Notes under the pieces: model-generated
Databases searched by the model: none
Told to the model about the DNA's origin: nothing
Seen by the model: only the letters and a program-made list of their open reading frames with translations
Made by a program: the position numbers and the translations under genes
Part shown: one piece after another, positions 28,301 through 40,300 of the stretch
Numbering within the stretch: the first letter of the stretch is position 1
Layout of the letters: each line of letters opens with the position of its first letter
DNA from: Lutraria lutraria
Lineage: Eukaryota > Mollusca > Bivalvia > Venerida > Mactridae
Length of the DNA: 64,000 nt
Assembly (NCBI GenBank): GCA_964023205.1
Contig: OZ026848.1
Coordinates: 35,451,912 to 35,515,911 of the forward strand
Reading direction: 5' to 3'

Positions 28301-31300
28301 ATCCATACTGATACATGTTAATTCTACATCATATCTTACAGAGAAGACTATCTGATCCATACTGATACATGTTAATTCTACATCATATCTTACAGAGAAG
28401 ACTATCTGATCCATACTGATACATGTTAATTCTACATCATATCTTACAGAGAAGACTATCTGATCCAGACTGATACATGTTAATTCTACATCATATCTTA
28501 CAGAGAAGACTATCTGATCCATACTGATACATGTTAATTCTACATCATATCTTACAGAGAAGACTATCTGATCCATACTGATACATGTTAATTCTACATC
28601 ATATCTTACAGAGAAGACTATCTGATCCATACTGATACATGTTAATTCTACATCATATCTTACAGAGAAGACTATCTGATCCAGACTGATACATGTTAAT
28701 TCTACATCATATCTTACAGAGAAGACTATCTGATCCATACTGATACATGTTAATTCTACATCATATCTTACAGAGAAGACTATCTGATCCATACTGATAC
28801 ATGTTAATTCTACATCATATCTTACAGAGAAGACTATCTGATCCATACTGATACATGTTAATTCTACATCATATCTTACAGAGAAGACTATCTGATCCAG
28901 ACTGATACATGTTAATTCTACATCATATCTTACAGAGAAGACTATCTGATCCATACTGATACATGTTAATTCTACATCATATCTTACAGAGAAGACTATC
29001 TGATCCATACTGATACATGTTAATTCTACATCATATCTTACAGAGAAGACTATCTGATCCATACTGATACATGTTAATTCTACATCATATCTTACAGAGA
29101 AGACTATCTGATCCATACTGATACATGTTAATTCTACATCATATCTTACAGAGAAGACTATCTGATCCATACTGATACATGTTAATTCTACATCATATCT
29201 TACAGAGAAGACTATCTGATCCATACTGATACATGTTAATTCTACATCATATCTTACAGAGAAGACTATCTGATCCATACTGATACATGTTAATTCTACA
29301 TCATATCTTACAGAGAAGACTATCTGATCCATACTGATACATGTTAATTCTACATCATATCTTACAGAGAAGACTATCTGATCCATACTGATACATGTTA
29401 ATTCTACATCATATCTTACAGAGAAGACTATCTGATCCATACTGATACATGTTAATTCTACATCATATCTTACAGAGAAGACTATCTGATCCAGACTGAT
29501 ACATGTTAATTCTACATCATATCTTACAGAGAAGACTATCTGATCCATACTGATACATGTTAATTCTACATCATATCTTACAGAGAAGACTATCTGATCC
29601 ATACTGATACATGTTAATTCTACATCATATCTTACAGAGAAGACTATCTGATCCAGACTGATACATGTTAATTCTACATCATATCTTACAGAGAAGACTA
29701 TCTGATCCATACTGATACATGTTAATTCTACATCATATCTTACAGAGAAGACTATCTGATCCATACTGATACATGTTAATTCTACATCATATCTTACAGA
29801 GAAGACTATCTGATCCATACTGATACATGTTAATTCTACATCATATCTTACAGAGAAGACTATCTGATCCATACTGATACATGTTAATTCTACATCATAT
29901 CTTACAGAGAAGACTATCTGATCCATACTGATACATGTTAATTCTACATCATATCTTACAGAGAAGACTATCTGATCCAGACTGATACATGTTAATTCTA
30001 CATCATATCTTACAGAGAAGACTATCTGATCCATACTGATACATGTTAATTCTACATCATATCTTACAGAGAAGACTATCTGATCCATACTGATACATGT
30101 TAATTCTACATCATATCTTACAGAGAAGACTATCTGATCCATACTGATACATGTTAATTCTACATCATATCTTACAGAGAAGACTATCTGATCCAGACTG
30201 ATACATGTTAATTCTACATCATATCTTACAGAGAAGACTATCTGATCCATACTGATACATGTTAATTCTACATCATATCTTACAGAGAAGACTATCTGAT
30301 CCATACTGATACATGTTAATTCTACATCATATCTTACAGAGAAGACTATCTGATCCATACTGATACATGTTAATTCTACATCATATCTTACAGAGAAGAC
30401 TATCTGATCCAGACTGATACATGTTAATTCTACATCATATCTTACAGAGAAGACTATCTGATCCATACTGATACATGTTAATTCTACATCATATCTTACA
30501 GAGAAGACTATCTGATCCATACTGATACATGTTAATTCTACATCATATCTTACAGAGAAGACTATCTGATCCATACTGATACATGTTAATTCTACATCAT
30601 ATCTTATAGAGAAGACTATCTGATCCATACTGATACATGTTAATTCTACATCATATCTTACAGAGAAGACTATCTGATCCATACTGATACATGTTAATTC
30701 TACATCATATCTTACAGAGAAGACTATCTGATCCATACTGATACATGTTAATTCTACATCATATCTTACAGAGAAGACTATCTGATCCATACTGATACAC
30801 TCCTCTAAACCTCCACTCAGGTGTTTTGTAATGTCTGTGGATGCCTCAGCTCAGTAATTATGAAGTTTAGACACAACAAGATTTAAAAACCCTGACAAAT
30901 GTGTGCAGAATGTTATTGATTAAACTATTATATTTATTATTATTCATATTTTAACTATTTCTAAAACATGGTACATAGGAAATATATTACACAAAATGGG
31001 CATATAAAGTTACAGTGTTCAAACAAAAATATATTACTGAATATACAAATTGAGACTGTAAAATTATTAAAGGTAAATGATATCAGTAAAAAATTGAAAC
31101 CATGTAACAAACGTTAAAACACAAGGATAACACAAAAAAGGATACACTTGATGAAATACTTGAGGAAGCAGAGGTTGACAGTATTTCCTCAAGTTGACAA
31201 TTTTACTGTCAACATTTTATATTTATTTTATCATATCAAAAAAATATTCAAACCATTACTGATAATTTAATTGTCTGTTTGCATCGGAAATGCGAAGACA

Positions 31301-34300
31301 GATACTGCGCATGCACAAATGGTACAGTATAATTTTCTAACATTCCACACCTATGGTAGCGGGTGACAGTGTTTTTTAGAAAGTAATTTTTTTGAAAATG
31401 AGGTATAATAAAAATGTAAATAGTGTGTGTCAACCAGCTGCCTGAAATACTGCCCTACAGCAACTCCTAATCAGAAGTTGATGTGTAGGAATCTGTGTGC
31501 TAGTTTCGGCTAATTATGTTATGCTTGAGCTCAACCACATTCAGGTGCTGTAGATGTCAACATATGCATCTGACAAATCTCATCCCACACATGCACAGAT
31601 ATCATCATAATCCAAGGTGGCAGTTTAGAAGTGTGTATCAGCATATGTAATATCTAACACACTGGATTATCATAAAGACATGATTAATGAACAAATAAAT
31701 CAGGATTCTGGGTGAAAAAAGCATGCATCAATCAAAATGAGTTGATCATTTTATTTAAATGTAAGACTCCATTATAATAATATATCTATTTCTGTCTAAA
31801 TTTCATGAAAACAAAAAAAACATACTGCCAGACTAGACAAGCAACATTTTTCTGTAGTTTATGTTTTAAGACAGGAACCAGTTCTGTGTGTTTTAGGCTG
31901 GGAGCCAGATCAGCAAAGTTTGAGTGCACTCGTATTGTATCATCTTGTAAGGCATAGGAAACTTTCAATGTGTGAGGATGCCAGCAAAATGCTTTCACTG
32001 GACTAGTGGACCTGAAATATAATAGCATAGCTATCATTAACAAGAGGGAAATGATGACCCTTTTACTCGAGTAGTTCACCTGTGTAAAGACTGCGACTTC
32101 TTTCATATCGCTTTCATATCTACATTAAACTAGGTCAGAGCCTAACACTGACCTAGAAATAATCAACAGATATTTTGAGCAACTTCCATCAAAATTTGAT
32201 AATTTCCTGGGATTTGACCTAGTGACCTAATTTTTGACACCAGATTCCCCATTTTGGAACTTGTCCCATTCTGACAGGGTTTGATGAAGATCCATCAAAA
32301 CTGTGACATCTAGAGTGTTAAAAATTTTACCTGGAATTTGACCTGGTCACCTAATTTTTTATCCTAGATGACCCATGTTCGAACTCGTCCAATATATCAT
32401 TGAGACAAACATTCTGACAAAGTTTCAACACCTAACAGTTATATTCAACAACTAACAGTCATATTCAACAACTAACAGTCATATTCAACAACTAACAGTC
32501 ATATTCAACACCTAACAGTTATATTCAACAACTAACAGTCATATTCAACAACTAACAGTCATATTCAACAACTAACAGTCATATTCAACACCTAACAGTT
32601 ATATTCAACAACTAACAGTCATATTCAACAACTAACAGTTATATTCAACAACTAACAGTCATATTCAACAACTAACAGTCATATTCAACAACTAACAGTC
32701 ATATTCAACACCTAACAGTTATATTCAACAACTAACAGTCATATTCAACACCTAACAGTTATATTCAACACCTAACAGTTATATTCAACAACTAACAGTC
32801 ATATTCAACAACTAACAGTCATATTCAACAACTAACAGTCATATTCAACACCTAACAGTCATATTCAACAACTTACCAATGTGTAACACCAGAGAATTTT
32901 GCAACAATTTCTTCATTAGACATCTGAAAGGCAAAATGTCAAAAACATAATAATGACTATGTGTTCTTTCATGCACAGGTGAAACAACAATATGCTTCAA
33001 TCATACATACTAGGGGTGCAATGATATGGCATAACCTGTATTGCAATATATTGAGATACAGTCTACCAATACTGCAATATGCAAAATGGAAAACACAATA
33101 AAATCATAATGCCACTTTTGAGTCAAGTGTTAACTTCTTACCACATAGAGATATAACTGTATATTGGTCGTTCATTCATATTTAGTAACCAGCACATGGC
33201 TTATCAGTACCAATAAATAAACCATCAGTTTTAAACGCTGTACAAATATAATTTCATTGGAAAACTTCAAATAATTTAGAGGGATGAATCAGTCTTTGAT
33301 GATTCAAAACAACACTGAAAATTGTGTCTGCATTCATTTAATTCAACGGATTATGTGCTCAATTATTAAAGAAAATATCGCAGTAAATGAATGTTGTACT
33401 GCAGTATGTTGTTGGCCCGAAGCTGTATCGCAATATACCAGTATACCGTTATATCGTGCACATACATACTTACAAAAGCTGTACAAACAAAATATCATAT
33501 CAAGTGTATTCATTTCAACATTATTTCAGTCCTATCATGGCATGCAAACCAGCTTCTCTCCATTTCATTTCGGCCTCAACCAGTACTTACCACATTCTAT
33601 CTACAAGCTACTACAAAGCTACCCCACATAATTCAGAAGTGGAGGACAATTTAACATAGGATGTAATATCTTCAGTCAAATTTGTCACAGACAGTGTAAA
33701 CCTTACCCAGGGTTTCTGACTCACAACCTCTTGATCAGTAGACCCGCAGCTAACCGGCCAGGCTATCATACCAAGAACTGGAGGTAAGCGATGTATATAT
33801 CTGAAGAAAGTATAATGAAATCAGTTAAAATTACTTACAGCTAAATGTGGAAAAAATGACCCATGTAGAGAGTTAGTCCATCTGGTTAGAACTAGAAGTT
33901 TCTGTGACATTGCTGAAGCCCAACTGGGTACTGGAAGAAAATTACATTTCACCTTAATGGTCTTTCAACAAAGACTAACAGCATTTTACTACAGTTAAAA
34001 CACCACAGCATAATATCTAGAGCAAGAGTAAAACTCTTAGAATCAGTTTTACCAGATGTAAGTTGCATTCTTTATTTTATGCTTGTAAAGTACAAAATAA
34101 ATAGAAACAAGTATGTGTGTTTAGCAGTAGACAGATCAATATTGATGTCAAAATTTATGTGTCAAATCTTGAACTCTGTCTGACATTACGGTAACATTTC
34201 ATGTATAGTAATCTGTTCTTGCACACAACATGTTGCCTCATTGAGGTCAATATATCATCAATTAGCAATACCACAGGTAATGGACTGAAGCAATATTTGC

Positions 34301-37300
34301 CATTTTGTTTGGTAACATCATAATATAGACACTTTATTTTAGTTTTCCTAAATTGCCCACTAAATCAAAGCTCTGAAGGTTCTGCTGTTTCGGAACTAAA
34401 AGCAGTCAAAAGTTGAATTTCTTTGTAGGGTGAGTTTTTGAAAACGAATGATAGTTCGCGCATGAATTTTGAGGCAGCCTTAAGTACTATGAACGCTTTT
34501 CTACACCTGCTATGCAGTTGCTACAGTTGTTCCCGTTCCATGTGCTTTCTGTACTTCGATTTATTTTTCCCATTTGATAACCAAAAGTACTTCAGCAGAT
34601 AGCATAATATTATATAGTCTACATAACCTGCCCCATTTAATACTCAACTTATACAGAATGTAATATATCATATAAGCATTAAATAAATCAATTAAAACTT
34701 CCCGATGAATCACTTTTTTAAATATCTGGTTGACTCACAGTTATCATCCCATCTTTATGAATTCAATGATGACTTCTATACGTTTACAATAGAAGCTAGG
34801 AACCAGACTAAATTAGCATATACAGCACGAGAATTATGACGTCATCCTTCCTTCAAATGTGTGTACTGATAGTAACTAGAACTATCACTAAAGGTGATGA
34901 ATACCCCCAGATGCGGCCTTGACACAGTTATTGTTACATTTTACAGAGGGAAATATAATGTATTTTCATTTTTTTAATACCTGCAAATTGTTGCTTAGAT
35001 ATATCCTGACCAGTTTCTAAATATACATTATATAAAAAATAACAAAGGGCCATAACTCATTAAAATTTACTTGGACAAAACCTATTGTGGACATGCACAA
35101 CTTGGCAAACTACTTATCACTTCTAAGAAGTTTCACTGAATTCCTGCATGTAGTTGCTGAGAAATGGTACGGGCAAAATTTACCTAATTGTATAAAACAA
35201 AGGGCCATAACTCAGTGAAAATTAATCCAAACAAAACCTGGTTATTGCATGCACAACTTGGCTTACTTTTTATAACTTCTGTGAAGTTTCATTGAATTCC
35301 TATGAGTAGTTACTGAGATATTGTATATACACTGTATAAAAAACAACTAAGGGCCATAACTCAGTGAAAATTGAACCAACCAAGACAAGCTTAATGCATG
35401 CACAACTAGGCTAACTACTTATCACTTCTGAGAAGTTTTACTGATTTCCTGGTAGTAGTCAATGAGAAATAGGACAAAATTTGCCTATTGTATATACTGT
35501 AGAAAAAAAACAAAGGGCTATAACTCAGTGAAAATCAATCCAAATGAAAAATGATTTTAGCATGCACAACTAGGCTAACTACTTATTACTTCTGTGAAGT
35601 TTCATTGAGATCCTGTGAGTAGTTGCTGAGAAATTGTCCAGACAAAATTTGCCTATTGTATACTGTATAAAAACAACAAAGGGGTATAACTCAGTGAAAA
35701 TTAATCCGAACGAAAATTGCTTTAAGCATGCACAACTAGGCTTACTACTGATCACTTCTGTGAAGTTTCATTGAAATCCTGTAAGTAGTTGCTGAGAAAT
35801 TCTCTGGACAAATTGTGTCTATAGACGCATGGACCGACCGACCGACCCCGGCCGACCGACCGTCAAGCATGAATCCAATATAGCCCCCATATATTTCCTA
35901 TCAGGGGGTATAATTATTGTAGTAATCCGAGGTAGAGGATTGTTTAGATTTGTTTACGACTAATTTGTGTTACTCATTTACGATATTGCATAGACATATG
36001 AATTTGACTTATAATATGCACGTAATATTTGAATTTGTATTCAGCCATTGAATTGAAATATCGGAACTATATTCTTAAGCGGAGGCTAGGTTAATGGAAG
36101 CTGTTCTGTATGCAGAAAAAATGAAAACTGAGCGATTGTTGAAAAATGGCAATAACTTTATAGTCGGAGATGCAAGCGGTTGAGGTAACACCCCTAATAT
36201 ACTTTGCACTGCACTTACTAAATCATTAAACTAGTAAATTATTAAGACTGAGGCGAGTATCGGAATACTTGTATAATCCCAAATCATATTGAGGTCGAGA
36301 ATACCAGTGGGGGTACATGTGTAATTCCTGCATTATGGCATTTATGGCTAGCTTAAAACACTGTCATACATACATTTACGCTTAATTTGTTACAATTTGT
36401 TAGTTGAATGCGCTCAAAATTGAAACAGATGTGCATACATTTATATACTTCTACTTTATTTATCGACAAATGAAGGATACATAACTACAGAATTTCGCTG
36501 ACCATGGTCATAATCAAATAACACATCTTATAAATGTTTGAATCATTCAAATAAAATGACTACATGAGCCTGATGGTTGATTTTGCAGTACAGTTCACTG
36601 AAACAGCCGAGGTGATCAGTAAATTACAGAAAACATTGAGGAAATATATCTAAAGAGATTGCTCACCTGGGAACATATAGGCACAATAATTAATGACCAG
36701 ATAATATAGTTTTAATCTCGTATAACCCATTTTTACGTAGATTTTTAGATCAAAACCAACAATGAAGGTATACTACTGTTAAACAAGCTAAAACGTAGCA
36801 AATTTTCTAATCTAAGGGCCCATAACTCTTGAAGTTGTGGTCCGATTCCACCCATAACTGATCTTGTCCAAGACCATAAGGTCATACACATTTACTGTAA
36901 ATATGGTTAGGATCGATGAAAGAATGAAGGCGCTAGAGTGTAAACAAGCTAAAATAAAGCAAATTTTCTAAGTTAAGGGCCCATAACTCTTGAAGTTCTG
37001 GTCCAATTTTGCCCATAATCGAACTTGTTCAAGACCTTTTGGTTATACACATTTACTTAAAATATGATAAGGATTGGTCAATAAATGAAGGCGCTAGAGT
37101 GTATATACAAGCTAAATATAGCAAATTTTCTAAGTCAAGGGCCCATAACTCTAGATGTTATTGTCCGATTTTGCCCATAATCGAACTTAGCCAAGACATG
37201 GTGGCCATATACATTGTGAGCAAGCTTGCATGAATACAATTCATTAAGCGCTGTGGATGCTAGAGTGTAAAACAAACTAATTGTTGCCAGATGCCGGACA

Positions 37301-40300
37301 TTCATCGAACCCAAAAGCTCACCTGATGAAAGTTTTATCAAATGTTTTTTGTTAAATTTACAAACAAAATGGCCAGAAACTTAAAGATCTTGCTCTCTAT
37401 AGTACAACCTCACAACCTCTTAAGGTGTACAGTGCACAATTTAACTATTAATCTAACCTCTCAAGAGCAACAACCTCTCAACAACAACATAATTTTGCTA
37501 CTCCCAAAGGATGTTGCTTTAGAGAGGTTGCACTGTAGTTTTGGTTCCCTTAAAGATTCTTGCACTCTTCCTTTCTTCCTTTCTTAATTAAACTGATTTC
37601 ATAAGGTTTTGGTAAATTTTGCAGTCAAGCTGCCTTTAAAATTGATCAAGCATTTTTTAAAGCTTGAAACTCACAGGAAAAAATTCTGAGATATTAGTGT
37701 ACATTTACTCTCTTGTTTTCGAAACTGAAAGTACATTTACTACATCAAAAAGAATTATCTGGAGCACTGGTGGATTCCTGAAACAGATCGCCACTGAACA
37801 ATCCACAGCCCTAAAAAATCATACATAGGAACTACAATGTATATATACCATCTGCAGAGCTGTCAACAATTTCTTCTAGGGCACCAGACAAACCCATGTC
37901 TAACCAAGCATGGTACACACGTTTACTGATAGTTTCGTCATGTGGCAGAAATGCTGACTTGGCATTTTCACGCTGTGTAAGACTTCGTGTGCTATCTTTA
38001 TTAACCGAAATATCAGGATAGTTCTGAAACTGTTGAAATTAACAAAATAATAAAATCAAAGTACTGAAAGTACTGTCGGAATTTGATTTTTTTCATATGA
38101 GACAAGTCACTGGTGTTGCTCGCAACACAACAATGACTGTTAGGAGAAATCCTAAATTAGGAACTGTACAGTTGATGGATATTCATGCTTAGGAATTAAC
38201 ATACACCATCTCAATATTGCCATCTATTTATGTACATATTCTGATATTCATGTGCTAAATTCCATCAACCTAGCATGATGGTTATCTAAGTTATCAGATG
38301 TTTCGATTTTTTTTATGTAGCCCATTATCCAGCCTGTAATTTTTCGAATCCATTGGTACCAAAATAAGCATTGTTGCTGTCGCATTTACTGATTTAGAAC
38401 ATAGCGAAAAGCTCTTCAAAAAGCTCCATTTTAATAATGACCACATATCACTTTAATTGCACACTACAGTGTTAGAAACGAATTAAAATCGACCTACATA
38501 ATTCTTTTAGTAATAATCTGGTTTCAAAGAGTTTTCCATGTTTTTAGTTCCATACTCGGTACAAAATTGCTATCGATAATAGAAATGAACTGACATAAAC
38601 CACTATCGATTGATTAATCGTAGTTTAAGATTTTTTTCAGAAAATCTATATAATTGGTATATATGTGAATTATATTCAAACATAATATCATGATGTTGGG
38701 ACTATATGACAGGTTTTGAAGTGAAAGTAAAAGTTTATTGTAAAATTATAGCTACAGTAAAACCCCGATTATTCGAATGTCATTCGGCCCTGAAAAATCA
38801 TTCGGATAATCCATGGCTTCGAATAATCCACTTCAGTATGATGTACTGGTTGGAAACGATAAATTCCGTACTGTCCGTATATTACAAGGGAGTTAATTCT
38901 TGTATGATAAATTCCGTACTGTCCGTATATTACAAGGGAGTTAATTCTTGTATGCAAACATGACGCTACTTGAGTGATAACAAGAATAAAATAAAATGAA
39001 TAACAAACTCTTATTATTTATCCTTGTTTTATGAATGTATATGAGTTAATAAATGAAACAATATTTTTTGTTAAATAAATACCAGCGCATTTATGGATTA
39101 TGCAGAACACAATCCAACACAATAATATGTCATTCTCACTTCACTTACTAAAGATCGACTAGGCATCGCTATAGTCAGATTCTAAAACAATTAAAGAATC
39201 GAAGACGTAATGTTTTTATGTTTGGAACATTCTTTCACTAAATCATCATATTCTAGTTAGTTTTGTTTAATTGTGTTTGAATCAGTTTTTTTAATTTTGA
39301 ATGACACTGAAATGCAAATAATTTCATACAGATCACTAGGTACGTACGCGTATCAACTTATTATACCTGAAATCATTGTGAAATATTCATCGCGATTATT
39401 ATAAAATCGTAACAAACAATATGGTCAACTTAATGATAATTAAACTGTTGACACGCTTCGTGTATGAATTAATGTTATACATTGTTTGTCACACGACATT
39501 TGATTCTCAATCGGCCATTGTTTAACAGTTATCAATTGACAATTTCGAATAATAGGTGTGAAAAGAAGCGCATTCGTAACTGTAGGGACCAAATAATGTA
39601 TTCGGATTACACCAGGTATTCGTAAAATCCGATTTGTATAACCGGGGTTCGTTGTAGTTGAAATATATAGAGGCGTAATCGGGACCGTAGATTTTATTCG
39701 GATAATACCAGGTATTCGGATAATCGCTGTTCGGATAAGCGAGGTTTTACTGTATTCGGAAACAAGCCGTTATACGGCGATATCTCACTACGGAATATAC
39801 TGACATCGCACGATTTCATTAGTTCCATTACGATCCTTCTGTCTTAACTCCAAAATACCCTTCACACAGTGAACCAACATAATAATTGCGAAATTCACAA
39901 TAACTGTTATTTCTTCGCAAATTTATGTGTACCGCCAATCTGTTCTCTGCACTTCGACAGGAAAACCCCACATTCTATTTTTAGAATTTATCCAACTATA
40001 TATAGCTCTAGCCGATAGTATCGATCGATGCGTGTTATGGATATAAACCTTGACACTGACTTACATGTCAAAAAGTCACATATAAGACATACATCAATAG
40101 TAGATTAATGTAATTACATGCATACTTCTGTAGAGAAATTACTGACCTACTGAACGAAAGCCGAAAGTAGAACTATTTATGCTAAACTAGTTGGTTTCCG
40201 TCCACAATCTTACAGCACACAGAGTGAGAGTTGGAACGGGAAATATGACAGTTATGGAGCTCACGGCATTTTAGTAAGTCACTGATAGCACAGTGTATTT

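Noticed and set aside
21587..30790. Open frame of 3067 codons made of an 18-residue repeat on the minus strand
   Set aside because: The frame stays open only because the satellite unit is 54 bp. It lies inside AAAS intron 5, has no non-repetitive domain, and third codon positions are not favoured among the few variants.
21621..30799. CRISPR-like regular repeats
   Set aside because: Units are contiguous with no unique spacers, and the locus is eukaryotic with introns.
33284..33659. Three overlapping + strand frames of 87-115 codons
   Set aside because: They start inside the hAT-like MITE at 33011-33461 and run out of it; no recognisable protein.
33705..33795. Possible AAAS exon between exons 3 and 4
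   Set aside because: In the phase set by exon 3 it meets a stop, the residues do not resemble aladin, and the sequence has tRNA-like A and B boxes. Exon 4 at 32923 joins exon 3 directly with the expected homology.
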